The notes beneath the pieces are model-generated. The model was not told the origin of the DNA. It made no database searches and saw only the letters and a program-made list of their open reading frames with translations. From positions 1,879,496 to 1,943,495 of the forward strand of contig NW_020289975.1 of assembly GCF_003144245.1 (NCBI RefSeq): a stretch of DNA of 64,000 nt. Direction: 5' to 3'. Shown in pieces: positions 11,101-22,015 of this stretch; position 1 is the stretch's first letter, and the number at the start of each line of letters is the position of its first letter. This DNA comes from Jaminaea rosea (lineage: Eukaryota > Basidiomycota > Exobasidiomycetes > Microstromatales). Position numbers and translations under genes: made by a program.

Positions 11101-14100
11101 CCGGACCAGGAACAGCAGCTCGTCGCGACATCCGCCGTACAGGGGCGAGACTCATGGACTCTCTGCGGGAGAGTCGTCTCGCTGTCGCTCTACTTATCCT
11201 GATAGCGCAGCAACGCCAAGTGTGTGTGCATCTTGTGCCCGAGCCCGAGGCACACCTCCGCTACCTGGCCAATTTGGCCGACAACTGTCAAGAGGTCCTC
11301 TTCCAGTATGTCGAGTTCCTATACAGCCAGCTGGAGCCCGGAGCGTACGCCGATTTGATTCCCAGCACACGTTCACTATGTGAGCGCTTCAGCATTGAGC
11401 CAGCAATCGCTTTCCATATCGCTAGGCCGAGGCTGCTGCACTCTATGAAGGTGGCGGACGATAAGGATGCCGAGGAGAAGTTGAGGGCCGAGCTGATGAA
11501 GGGGAAGGCAAGGGCTGCTCAGGCGAAGAAGGGAAGTGAAGGGAAGGAAGGAGACGTCAAAAAGGAGGGCGACGAGGGCAACAGTGAAGTGAAGAAGGAA
11601 AGCACGGATGGGGACGTGGAGATGGGGGATGTCGCCAAGGCGGAGGAGAGTGACACACCGGAGGAAGATGCAAAGACCACACCCGCTGCCACGCCTATCC
11701 CCATTTGGCGTAAAGGCCTCTCTGAAGCAGTTGAAGCAGCCGACGCCATCCTCTCAGACGAGTCGAAGCGTGTGATGGGCAAACACTTCTTCGCCACCTT
11801 CTGGCAGCTCTCACTCGCCGATATCCAAGTCCCGTCGGAGCGCTACGAGCAAGAGATGCGCACCGTTCAGCGCCTGCTCAAAGCGGCGGACACCGGTGGA
11901 GAAAGGAAGAGTAACGCGTTCCTTCAGCATCAAGACTCTCTCGACCAGCTACGCGCAGAGCTCAAGGCTCGCACTCTTGCCCACCAGGCGACAAGAAGGC
12001 GTCTCCTGCAGGAGAAGGACCACTGGTTCCCACACAATGAGGGCACGACTCGCCCGCTCCTGGTTCAGCAGCTCATTCAGCACTGCCTCATCCCACGAGC
12101 ACTACTCTCCCCCACGGATGCTATGTTCGCCGCGAAATTTATTCGCCTCATGCACCTCCACGGCACACGCAACTTCCCCACGGTCACTCTGTACGATCGT
12201 CTCTTCATCGAGCACGTCGCGCCCATCATCTTCTCCTCCACTGAAAATGAGGCAAACAGCTATGCCCGCTTCCTGCAGGTGTTGCTGGACGACTTGGCAC
12301 CGTGGTATAAGTCGGAAGAACTCTACACCAAAGAAGTCATCGGCGAAAAGCTTCCAGGCTTTCAGATGCGTTGGGGCTCGCGTCAAGGCGGCGAGGAGAT
12401 TCCGCAGGACGAGCTCCTTTCGCACTCCCAATTCCGCAACGTGGTGCGCAAGTGGCACGACCAGCTCGCAAAGGCGTTCAAGCTTTGCCTCACTTCGGGC
12501 GACTTTATGCGTATCAGAAACGCAATCGCTGTCATGAACCGACTGGCACAACGCTTCCCCCTCTTCGATGCGCATGGGCGGGAGTTGATCCAAGTGGTGG
12601 AAAAGTTGACCAAGGAGGAGACTCGCGGCTCGCTCAAGGTGCTGGGCCAGGGATTGCTGGCCACGCTCAAGAAGTATCAGAAGGAGTGGTTGGGCAAGCC
12701 GCAGCCCAAGATTGAGCCAAAGGCTGTGCCGAAAGAGAACGAGGCCGAGCAGGCGGACAGGAAGGCGGACGAGGAAAAAGCGCAGAAGGGTACGACCAGT
12801 GCAGCAGAGGACGGAGCCGCGTCTACCGCACCAAAGTCCGAGCCCGCAGAGGCCTCTGCCACTACGAGCGCATCGCCATCAGATCCAGCAGCCAAGGCGA
12901 CCAACACTCCTGGCCCAGAAACCTCAGACCGACCACAGCGCCAGGCTGCTGTCTCGAATGCAGCCTCCCCAATCCCCACCGGCCCTTCAAATGACCAGCG
13001 CAAAGCCTCAATCCCGTCAAGCGGCCCACCCAAAGGGCCTTCCGCAGCGTCCAACAGCGGCAGGGGGTACGAGGGTAGCCCTCCCGCCCGTCCCGGAGCC
13101 GCTCTATCTCGCACAGCGTCCAATGGCGCTCAACAGTCTGCTCGCACAGCTCCTCGGGATACCTCTTCTCGTCAAGGCAACGAGCGCCTCCCCCCAACCG
13201 GGCCGCGAGGGAATCCCTCTCTCGCCTCATCACGACCTAGCGATGCCACAGCGACAAAAGACGACGACTCCCTGGCCACCGCTCGCCAAGCCGCTCTAGG
13301 CACCATGATGAATCCACCGCAGGCCCCAGCGAGTACGTTGGGCGCTCAGGCTGCAAGGGAGAAGGGCACGCCTGGAATTTCTGAGCGCGAGAGGGCCAAT
13401 GAGCGACCATCGTCGCGTGACGAGAGGGACAGAGAGCAGCGAGACCGGGACCGGGACCGCCCCCGTGATCGCGATCGCGGGAGAGACAGTCGAGGCCCAA
13501 GCAGTGCTGCTCCTTCCCGCGGCAACTCGCCTTCTGCTACTCGATCCTCAAGCCGTCGAGACGCTACGGAGAGAGGGGCAGCCACCACGGCCTCTCCGCG
13601 AGACACCACGCCTGCTCGAGAGAACGCCACAGCTGGTGGAGAGACGCGCGATTCTGGTTGGGGCCCGAGGAGGGAGCGAGGGGAGAGAGATAGGGAACGC
13701 GAGCGCGATAATCGGGAGCAAAGGGAGCGAGAGCGCGACCGAGACCAGCGAGACCGTGATCGTGATCGTGATCGTGACCGAGAAAGAGACGACCGCCGTC
13801 GAGGCGGTGACAGTCGACGGTCGACCTCTGATCGGTATGGCAGCGATCGTGGGCGTGGCGGTGCGGATACGTCTCGCGACAGGGACCGAGAGCGGGAGCG
13901 CGACTCGAGGCGTTCAGGCGCAGCCTCAAATCAGACGGCCGAAGAGGAGGCCACGGCCAACGCGTATTCGCAGCGCAGCTCGAGGCGGGGTGAGCCTCCG
14001 CACGTGAGGGATCGACGAGAGGCAGGCGACGAGGCTGCTCATCAGCAGCGCAGCCATGACCTGCCGCCGCCTCCTCAGCAGCAACAGCAACAGCAACGCA

Positions 14101-15038
14101 CTCGTGAGCTCTTTGGCAACGGTAATGGCGCTTCCACGGGTCAAGGGCCGGCCTCGTCAGTGCCGCAGCGCGTCTGGGGCGAGCCGCAAGGCGCGACGTC
14201 GCCTGCCCCGCTGAGGGGCGAGCGAGAGGCGCAAGGATCCCCCTCCGATCGAGGAGCACCACCTTCTGGCCCTTCCATCGCTGGCAGTAGTCGACGCAGC
14301 GAGCCCGGTGCAGCTTCCCAATCGCAGTCCATGTACCCACCAAGACGCGACGCACCTGCTCCCCCTGCTCCTCACGAGGCGGGCGAGGCCTCTCCTTCCA
14401 CTGGCGGCGGTAGTCTTAAGCGCAGTCTGGCCGACCGCCTGGCGGGCGGGCCACCTGGAGATGCTGCCAGTCCAGGCGGATACAATACCGGGCCAGGCGG
14501 ACAGCGATCTCGCCCTGCCTCTCGGGGTGGATCACCTGCTTCTCCTTCTGTTCACACAGGTGGAGCTCAAGAGGGAGGACCAGATGCGAAACGGCCGCGC
14601 ATGCAGCACGGGAACAGCGGCGGGCGAGGCGGAGGTGGGCGTTTCAGCAACGGGCGCAACAGCTTCGGCGGCGGTGGTGGTGGTGACGAGGAAGGCGCTG
14701 CTGGCGGAGGTGCTCGTTCAACAACGCCAACGGGACCCGCGGCGCGGGGGTCCAACTCGCCTGCCACGGGCGGTCAAGGCGGGGCCGCTGGATCTGGGCT
14801 ACTTCGCCAAGTCTCGATCAGCGGGTCAGCAGCAAGGGAAAGGGAACGCGAGCGCCGTGAAGGGCGAGAAGGCCAGTACCACGCGCAGCCGCAAGGGCAA
14901 CAGCAAGACGAAGGCTACCCTCGTCCGCAAGGTCATCGTGGCGGTGGAGAAAGAAGGGGCAGCCATAGACGCAATGGCGGGAGAGGCGATGGGGACAGGT
15001 TCAAGGATCGAGCGAGGCGCAGGGCTGGCGAGGAGTGA
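8200..15038 (+). CDS. THO2: THO complex subunit 2 (mRNA export and transcription elongation)
   Basis: THO2 is the scaffold of the THO/TREX complex, which couples Pol II elongation to mRNP packaging and export. Exon 1 (8200-8306) encodes a 35-residue N-terminus ending LRSWDQGGREQ. The intron at 8307-8491 starts GTGAGT and ends ATGCAG. Exon 2 (8492-15038) is continuous, giving 2,217 residues. An unspliced reading from 8280 is possible but would translate intron-like sequence. Conserved THO2 blocks include SKDNLKLSGRALAKASHANP, IFEYDVFSFNLIDAL, GRLLRMEAM, SPTDAMFAAKFIRLMH and MNRLAQRFPLF. The globular part ends near residue 1435. The final ~780 residues are low complexity: RD/RE dipeptide arrays, SR-like stretches, poly-Gln and glycine-rich RGG-like segments, a likely nucleic-acid-binding tail. 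Yeast Tho2 is about 1,600 residues, so the tail is expanded. Confidence 0.93.
8340..8376 (+). repeat. GCCAA pentanucleotide tandem repeat inside the THO2 intron
   Basis: Within the THO2 intron the motif AGCCA/GCCAA recurs about five times in tandem, starting from GAGCCGAGCC. It is short, and the surrounding intron is not otherwise repetitive. It may be a simple microsatellite; no function is implied. Confidence 0.7.
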
Positions 15039-15658
15039 GTAACGAATCTGGATGTACGTTATGCGCAATGGTCATGAGGATGCGATCTGAGATCGGTAGC
15101 AAGTGAGTGCATGGGTGTAGATGTGGAATCTCGCTCAGCCACGGGCGTGAAGGGATCGTTGCTCGTAGGTATCGAATGGGCGGGCGGAGATACAAGGTGG
15201 GCGGCAGCGCGGCGGCGCAAGCACGGCAAGATACGTGAGTGCAAGCGATGGGCAACCAACACGGCACGCATCGCTTCTGCTCAGTCTTCTCTCGATTCTC
15301 TCCTTCTTCCATTCTCTCCATTGGATCCGCCACTTTCCGTCCTCACCAATCTACCTCTGCACCCTCAACTCTCCTCGGACCGCTCCTTTTGGCATCAACG
15401 CAGCACGTTCTCGCCTCGCTCGCCTCGCTCGCCCACATTACTCACAAGCACAACAAGCCCGGCCGGACTCATCGGCGTCATCTCCTCAACTCTGACCGCA
15501 TCCGCTCGCTGTCTCTCCTCCTTGCACGTCTTAAACGGCTGATTTCTCCCTGTACCTTGCCACCTCGCCCTTTTCCCCGCTTCGACAGCGGAGCACCATC
15601 GCCCATCGTGATTCTCCCTCTCTACCACCAACCTCTCCATTCAGGCAATGCGAGCAGC
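15039..15658. other. Intergenic region and leader of the methyltransferase gene
   Basis: This is about 620 bp between THO2 and the next plus-strand gene. The right part (about 15270-15650) is strongly CT-rich on the plus strand, as in fungal promoters and leaders. An open frame continuous with the methyltransferase extends back to 15239, but its translation is Ser/Leu/His-rich and leader-like, so I do not include it. Confidence 0.5.
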
Positions 15659-17427
15659 ATGTCTCGATCCCACTTGGCATCCCTTCCTCGACCTCGTCGC
15701 ATCTCCTTCAGCGCCTCGCCGTCTTTCCCATCCTCAACGAATCATGCGCAGTCCACAGCTGCCTTGAATGTTCCCGTAGCTGGCCTGGCTCCGGCTGTCG
15801 GACTGGTCTTGCCCAAGCACCATGGTGCTGCGCCCGGTATCAGCAGGCACACGGCTCCTCCTACGAGCGCTCCGCCTCCCATTACTTACCATGGCTACCA
15901 AAGTCGCCAACACCGTCGCAGCCCATCGGAGCCGATGATCAGACTTTCTGAGGCTCAGGTGAGCGGGCGCACTGTGGAAGCTCGTCGATGGGAGCTGACG
16001 TTCTCTCATGTCGTACGCGACGGCAGCGTAACTACATCCTTGCCCCCGCTGCCGCTACTACAGGCATGGCTGCTGCCTGTTCTACCTCCCTTCACCCAAT
16101 GGTTCCCTCCTGGCCTGCGCGCGAACCCGCCCACCATCAGCTGCACGAGCAGCAGGAGGATGCCCGAACCTCGTCTGTCACGGATGCCAGGCTCGCATCC
16201 ACCGAGTCACAACGTCTCAATCACCAGCATCGCGCCTACAAGCGCGCTTGCGGCGGTCATCTCGTCCATCCTGCTGCAGAGCTGCACCTTCAACACGTCA
16301 GCAAGGTCATGGACGCTGGGTGTGGGACAGGAATCTGGCTGCGTGACTTACGAGCTTCGGGAATGTTGAAGGAAAGGGCGGAGCTGCATGGTTGTGACAT
16401 TAACCTGGCCATTGCTCAAGGCGAGAAACAGGACGGCCGAGCAGATATCGTGCTGTTCGAGCACAATGTCCTCAACGCCTTTGCTCAGGGCACTCGAGCC
16501 GTCACGCACCCCAAAATTGTCATGCAACCTGGGTCGTACGATCTCGTTCATGCTCGCCTCCTCGTCTACGCCTTAGACAAGGACATTGGGTGGCAGCGCG
16601 CTGTCAACAACATGGTGGGCCTTCTCAGTACGTAGCAACTTTCTTCCCAAATTCTCCAGGCCATCGAGTCGCTCAATGCCGTCAAGTCGAGCACTCACTG
16701 ACGATATCTTTCACCCCGTCAACCTCTTTGTGTGCATTTTGCAGAACCGGGGGGCATGCTCTGCCTCGCCGATCTGAATTGCTGTGCCCTGCCTGCCACC
16801 ACAAGAGTCCCTGCGCCCAACATCGAGACGCTCAACATGATCTCAGCCAAGACAACGAGCTTCTTGAACAAGGATGCGTTGTGAGCACGCAAGGAGGCAT
16901 CGAATCTCAGCATGATTGACAAAGAAGCTCAACTTCACCTCTCCGCTCGTCACCTCACCAGCGCCGGCGATCATCTGGCCGCTCGTCTAAGCACGGCGGC
17001 ACTCAGCAATGTCAAGACGCAGCGCTACCACATTCCATTCGGACGCGCCCTACTCGAGGAGGCGCAGCCCAGTCCTACTTCTCACCTACCCTCTCCCAGT
17101 GCGGGTGAGCAGCATCGACGCTCCCTCACTCCCTCCGACGTGGCCATCGCCACCTCCACTGCATTGGGAGCAATCCGCGTCCTCGAAACTCCCCTCCTCG
17201 CCTCGGGAGGTCTTCCCTCGCGAGACATCGTGACAAGCAGTGACTTTGCCCGCTGGATTTCGAGACTGGAGAAGGAGATCGAGGAGGTAGGGATGTACTA
17301 CTGCTTCACAATGGCTTGCGGTACGAAGGAAGAGGCAAAGGGAGAAAAGAAGAGGGAGGGCACGCCTACTGTCGGCGGGGCTGTTCCAGCCGCCGAGGGG
17401 GGTGGTAGGCGACTTCGACGCCGCTGA
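15659..17427 (+). CDS. SAM-dependent methyltransferase domain protein
   Basis: Four exons encode 517 residues: 15659-15958, 16027-16627, 16745-16880 and 16911-17427. Intron 1 (GTGAGC to GGCAG, with CTGAC branch) and intron 2 (GTACGT to TTGCAG) are typical. Intron 3, 16881-16910, would be only 30 nt but is needed to keep the frame. Motif I of class I methyltransferases is clear: VMDAGCGTGIWLRDL at about residue 200. It is followed by LHGCDIN, SYDLVHARLLVYAL and, after intron 2, LLKPGGMLCLADLN. The N-terminal ~100 residues and the C-terminal tail are disordered and basic. Substrate is unknown; the layout is reminiscent of fungal LaeA/UMTA-type methyltransferases, but I cannot assign it further. 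Start chosen at the first ATG of the Ser/Arg-rich segment. Confidence 0.72.
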
Positions 17428-17737
17428 TGTAGCTCAGGGCTGCAACGTCCCCGTTGCCCTTCATCGGCCCCATGTCATCATCAAGATCCTGATGCCTCCC
17501 ACGACGACGATCTCGACCACCAGCACGATTTCCGGGCGAATATACCACGTCGTCCTGCGAGCGACGCTTACTCTACCCTCTTCGCCTTGTCTAATACCGA
17601 CTCTCCTGATCAATCCTCTAGGGGTATCTTACGGACTCTCTCGACGCGCATTAATTCCTCATCCACATGCACAAATGCTCAACCTTCGATCTGCACCAAA
17701 TCCTTAATAACCCCTCCGATCTGCGCACGCTGTTGAG
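17428..17737. other. Intergenic region between convergent genes
   Basis: About 310 bp lie between the ends of the methyltransferase gene (+) and the NSRP1-like gene (-). Short frames only; I see nothing specific beyond presumed 3' untranslated sequence for both genes. Confidence 0.5.
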
Positions 17738-19069
17738 CTACTTCTTTGCGGTTGCGGACTCTTCCTCCTCCCTTTTCCTCTTTCTCCTCTCCTCCAACCG
17801 CTTCCTCGCCTCAGCAGCCTTGTCAACCTTTGGCGGCGGAGACACGGCATTCCCAGCCCCTCCCTCTGGGCTTGCACTCTTGCCGCTTCCTCTATCATTG
17901 GCCATATCCAGACCCATCAATTCTCTCCTCTTCCTCTCCAGCCTCTTCGCCTCCTCTTCCTCCTTGCCTTCCTGCACACGAAGAAGCTGCGCTTCCAGCT
18001 CGCGCATGGAGGCAGCATCGCGTCTTCTACGATCCTCGCGGTCGGCACCATCACGAGGCGCTGCAGTAGAGTGTGAGTATGAGTCTCGATCGCGACGATC
18101 GTCTCTGAGCCCGCGTTGCCTGCGTCGTTCCTGTTCTTCTCTCTCGGCCTTTTCCTGCTCTTGCCTCCGCTTGACAGCTGCAGGTAGAACATTGAGACCG
18201 GCAGAGAGAAGGGATCGTTGGTCGACGAGGTCGCCTTCGTCGTTGAGTTGGACGGTGAGGCCTTTTGCCCGAGCCTCAGCGATGGCTGATGGAGTCTGGG
18301 AGAGATCTTCCCCTTCCTTCGGTGCATCTTCAGCTGACGAAGACCCTTCGCCCTTCTTTGCAGAAGCCCTCTCAGCCGCCTCAACCTGCTCCCTGTGCTG
18401 TTTCTCCTGCTCATCCATCATCCTCTGGTAAAAGCCCGTCATACCCTTGCTCCCTTGCTTCTTCCCCTCCTTCTCGCTCTTCATCTCTTCCTCTTCCACT
18501 TTCCTCAACTCCTCTTGCTGTTCCCTGAATGCATCCGTAACAAACTCGTCTTTTCCCTCAAACTCTTCGCCTTCTGCGTCTCTCTCTCGCTGTGTGCGTT
18601 TGGCTTCTGCTCTTAGCAGGAGCTTGTCGCGCTCTTTGCGAGAAGAGAGAAATGAGGACATGTACTTGGACTCTTTGCGACCTCCCTCCGCAGTGGTCGA
18701 GGAGGTAGCTGGATCCTTGGAGGAAGAGGAGGCCGAAGAGGCCTTCATCGAATCGTAGACATCGTCGTATGCAAAGGCCGAAGAGTCGAGGGAGAGAGCG
18801 AGGGTGCTGTGTTTCTGTGAAAATTTGGATGCTGGAGCTGAGGTGGGGGCGGTGCGTGATGGCTGCTTGCGAGAAGAGGTTGAGGTTGAGGAGCGAGGAG
18901 CTGAGAGTCCTGCGTTGGCATCGTCGTCGTTGCCTTCATCTTCATCTCCGCCAAAGGCCTTTGTTGCCAGAGATGTCTTGGATGAAGACGAGCCACTAGA
19001 TGAGGACGGGGCAGCTACCGCCTTCTTGAAGCCGAAGCTGACCTTTGTTGGCCGAGCTGGCGAGGACAT
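17738..19069 (-). CDS. NSRP1-like (DUF2040) coiled-coil splicing regulator homologue
   Basis: A single exon encodes 443 residues. I start at ATG 19069 (context ACCATCATGTCC); 13 codons upstream in frame are less likely. The conserved block SSAFAYDDVYDSMK, then SKYMSSFLSSRKERDKLLLR, ERDAEGEEFEGKDEFVTDAF and a long Glu/Lys coiled coil matches the N-terminal domain of nuclear speckle splicing regulatory protein 1 (CCDC55). In animals NSRP1 sits in nuclear speckles and affects alternative splice-site choice. The C-terminal part is rich in Arg/Glu/Asp and includes RDRDSYSHS-like RS-poor stretches. The gene is head to head with cyclin C, 177 bp apart. Confidence 0.85.
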   Translation of the reverse strand: MSSPARPTKVSFGFKKAVAAPSSSSGSSSSKTSLATKAFGGDEDEGNDDDANAGLSAPRSSTSTSSRKQPSRTAPTSAPASKFSQKHSTLALSLDSSAFAYDDVYDSMKASSASSSSKDPATSSTTAEGGRKESKYMSSFLSSRKERDKLLLRAEAKRTQRERDAEGEEFEGKDEFVTDAFREQQEELRKVEEEEMKSEKEGKKQGSKGMTGFYQRMMDEQEKQHREQVEAAERASAKKGEGSSSAEDAPKEGEDLSQTPSAIAEARAKGLTVQLNDEGDLVDQRSLLSAGLNVLPAAVKRRQEQEKAEREEQERRRQRGLRDDRRDRDSYSHSTAAPRDGADREDRRRRDAASMRELEAQLLRVQEGKEEEEAKRLERKRRELMGLDMANDRGSGKSASPEGGAGNAVSPPPKVDKAAEARKRLEERRKRKREEEESATAKK

Positions 19070-19246
19070 GATGGTGGCACAAAAGGGAACAGAGACAAGG
19101 AAATGCAACTCGACATCGATTCGAGATCAACTTTCGTGGCCCGAGCGTTGCGTCGAGGGCTGGGCTGCTTCCGTTGCCTCCTTCCTTTCGCTCTCTCATC
19201 TCGGCCATTCGAGCTGCCTTGACCTCGAGGGAGCTAGACAATCAGA
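19070..19246. promoter_or_regulatory. Shared divergent promoter region, NSRP1-like / cyclin C
   Basis: Only 177 bp separate the two start codons, so the promoters and leaders must overlap or share elements. No TATA box or other clear element is seen. Confidence 0.5.
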
Positions 19247-21122
19247 ATGGCTGCAGACTACTGGAGGTCATCTCAAGCGTAAGCATGCTGTCAAAGCCCA
19301 GCGCGATGCTCGCTCGTTCCCTCTAACTTCTTTGTCCCCTGCGTCGCTCTCAGCAACCAATGGCTGCTTGATCCCCTCGATCTTGAAGTCTCCCGCGTCG
19401 AGGACCTCCGCTATGCAGGCGACAAGGACAAGCTGGCAGCCAGTACCATCTTCCTTGCCAGCGGTACGTCTGTCCTCGTCTTGATCCTCTCCTATCACTT
19501 CTTTTCACTCACGTCTCCCTCTTCCTCTCTACGCACAGCAATCTCCTCCCTAGCCAAACGTCTCCACCTCAGACAACGAGTGACAGCAACGGCCACCGTC
19601 TTCTTTCACCGCTTCTACTCTGTTCCACCCAATGGATACACGAATACCGATCCTTGTCTAGTGGCAACGGCGTGCGTGTATGTGGCTTCAAAAGTGGAAG
19701 AAACACCCATCCACGTCAAGACGGTGATGCATGAAGCGGGGAAGATGTGGAATGGTGAGTGCGCAAGCGCTCTTGCTGGGATGACATCGACGGGGCTGAG
19801 CTGACCATGAGCGTGTGCATGCAGAATACGGACACACTACATTCCCAATCTCAAGCGTCGATTTAGCAGAGATGGAGTTCTACCTGCTCAGGGACCTAGA
19901 CTACCACCTCGTGCTGCACCACCCGTATCGCCCTCTGCTTCAACTCGCAGGAACCGTAGGCAAAGCAGCGGTGGAGAGGGCAGAAGCTGCGGCGCAGAGT
20001 AGCAATAAATCAGGAGCAGCAGGTAGAGGAGCAGCATCTTCCGGGCAGATAGGCGTGGGCATGCCTTATGGTCTCGGCATTCACGCAGACGCTCTCGGTG
20101 TAGGTTCAAGCAAGATGGGCGGCATGAGCTTTGACATGACGAATGCGAGCGCAGCTGGAAACCATAGTGCAAGCAATGGCAAAGAGGGAAATGACGAGGA
20201 GAGAGAGCGCGATCGTAGAGAGGAGGAAGCGGCTCGCAAGGCTTTGGTCAGTGGGGATCATGGCCTGCCGATCGCGCGAGTTGAAGAGATTGATCAGGAC
20301 GTGGTGCAGATGGCTTGGTAAGTAGTGCGCGGAGCAGCCCATTGAAATTGATTCGATGTAAAGGCTGACGTCCCTACGTCCCCTTTGCCCTCGCACAGGT
20401 TCCTCCTCAACGATACCTATCGTCACGCGCATCTGCACCTTCTCTACCCTCCGTACATCCTCGCCCTAGCCGCCCTCTGCCTCGCACTGGTGCTGCATGA
20501 CCCCAGCAGGGAGAAGATGCTGGCTAGCGTAACCAAGATGGAGGGGAGGAGGAAGCGGGCGCGCGATCTGGATGAGGCCGGCGGCGGTGAGGGCGAGAAG
20601 TCGACCAAGGTCGCAGCGAGTACGCCTGCCGCCTCTTCAGCCGCACCCCCCATGCCTCCTCGAGCTGCTCCTTCGACCATCCCGCCTCGCCCTGCACATC
20701 TGCCTCCGAAGCCAGGCGGCTCGACAAGCGGTTTCCCCACACGGCCGCAAGCATCACACCCATCCCCGGGCATAGGCTCAAGTCACGACGATTCCCCTGC
20801 AGCCGGCGCCCCTGGGCTGACGGCTTCCTCGTCCTCCATTCCCTCGAAACCCACCCCACCCAGTGACGTCCTCACTTTTCTCTCCCTGCTCAATCTCTCG
20901 CCCCGCTCACAGCTTGCGTCATGCATCCAGTCCATCCTAGACGGATATGCCACTTGGATGCGATGTCACTCCTCTTTGTTGGAGGGCAAGAGGATTGTCG
21001 GGTGGCTGGACGAGTGGAGGCGGAAGAGGGAAGAGGAACTGAGGGTGTTGGAGCATGAGGGCCTCTTGATGGCCGCTAGCGGGAGAAAGGAAGGCGGGCC
21101 AGGGGCTGGGAAGAAGGGGTAG
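19247..21122 (+). CDS. SSN8: Cyclin C, Mediator kinase-module cyclin
   Basis: Cyclin C partners Cdk8 in the Mediator kinase module and regulates Pol II transcription. Five exons (19247-19278, 19354-19463, 19539-19754, 19825-20317, 20399-21122) encode 524 residues. All introns are 70-81 nt with GTAAGC, GTACGT, GTGAGT and GTAAGT donors. The N-terminus MAADYWRSSQANQWLLDP matches the cyclin C signature. The first cyclin box contains RQRVTATATVFFHRFYS and LVATACVYVASKVEE; the second contains EFYLLRDLDYHLVLHHPYRP and, across the last intron, QMAWFLLNDTYRHAHLHLLYPP. An insert of about 110 residues rich in Ser/Gly/Glu separates the cores, and a ~190-residue Pro/Ser-rich tail makes this longer than the usual ~300-residue family member. 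Confidence 0.93.
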
Positions 21123-21212
21123 ATTGAGAAGTCGTCCTGAGGGGTACTCGGCAGTGTAGAGCAGTCAAGTCGGCAGGCTGGCGCTCTCTAATTTCCACGC
21201 GGACAATGGCCA

Positions 21213-21662
21213 TCAAAAGAACCATCGATAGACGAAGAAGAGGGTGACGAATCCTGCAACGATGTAGAGGGTGAGACGATGATGCCTTGCTCCCTGGACG
21301 ACAGTGTGCGTGAGGCGTGACGACGAGTTCGCCAGGCGGGCCGAGAAGTTGTCGAAGAGGTTGGACTGCGGAGCGTACGAGTGGCAGGGTGAGATATCAG
21401 CAGCCTGCCGTGACGAGTTTTGAGGGGCAACTCAGAAAGGATGGTACGCACAGTGTTGTCTAGCATGCCTCGTTGCGACTCTGCATCATCGTAGATATCG
21501 TTCGTCACGCCTCGCTGCGAGAGAGGTGGTCAAGGTGTCAGCTGAGGTCCATAGCACTCACAGACCTCGCGCCCGACTCACCAAGCTCTTGACCTTGCCC
21601 AGCAGGTTTTCTAGCACGTCATCGTTCTGTCGCTCCAGCGTGGAGCTGGCCGAGGTCGACAT
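21213..21662 (-). CDS. BET1: Bet1-like Qc-SNARE, tail-anchored
   Basis: Three exons (21662-21582, 21514-21452, 21365-21213) encode 98 residues; donors are GTGAGT and GTGCGT, both in phase 0. The SNARE heptads begin LERQNDDVLENLLGKVKSL and continue through NDIYDDAESQRGMLDN; the Gln in AESQR aligns with the ionic zero-layer Gln of Bet1. After a short linker the protein ends in one hydrophobic segment, LTLYIVAGFVTLFFVYRWFF, with no lumenal tail, as expected for a tail-anchored ER-Golgi SNARE. Sft1 is the nearest alternative assignment. The gene ends only 90 bp from the end of cyclin C. Confidence 0.85.
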
Positions 21663-22015
21663 GCGATCGGTGTTCGTCGCAGAGTGAAGAGGAGAGTGGT
21701 GGAATGGTAAGAAGGGGTTGCCGTTGGCTTGGCTTTGGGTGGTTGGTTGGTTGCTCGTGCGTCCGCCTGGTCCGTCCGTCTCCGCTCGCCCTGGCAGTGT
21801 CGAAGGAAGGCAGGCAGGCAAGCGGGAGGGCGGGCGGCTCAGCCATTCGAGACTCGAGTCGACACGCGAGCCAAATGAAGCGAGAGCGACGCGACGACGA
21901 AGTGAGACGACGGGCGTCGAGTCGAGTCCAACGCTTGACGCAGGCCAGGCTACAGATCTCGCCTTCTCACCACGACGACGATCACCATTCTCCGCTCCAT
22001 CCGCCTCTCTTCGTC
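21663..22015. promoter_or_regulatory. Divergent region BET1-like / MBP1-like, with two ACGCGA sites
   Basis: These 353 bp separate two divergent start codons. ACGCGA occurs at 21864-21869 and 21889-21894; it is one base from the MCB element ACGCGT that Mbp1-containing complexes bind in yeasts. GGTT and GGCA short repeats lie near 21728-21745 and 21808-21825. Autoregulation of the MBP1-like gene through these sites is speculation. Confidence 0.4.

Noticed and set aside
13564-14355. Open frames on both strands over the THO2 tail, including 14308-15042 (+)
   Set aside because: Repetitive Arg/Ser/Gly codons produce long overlapping frames by chance; none has conserved sequence or splice support.
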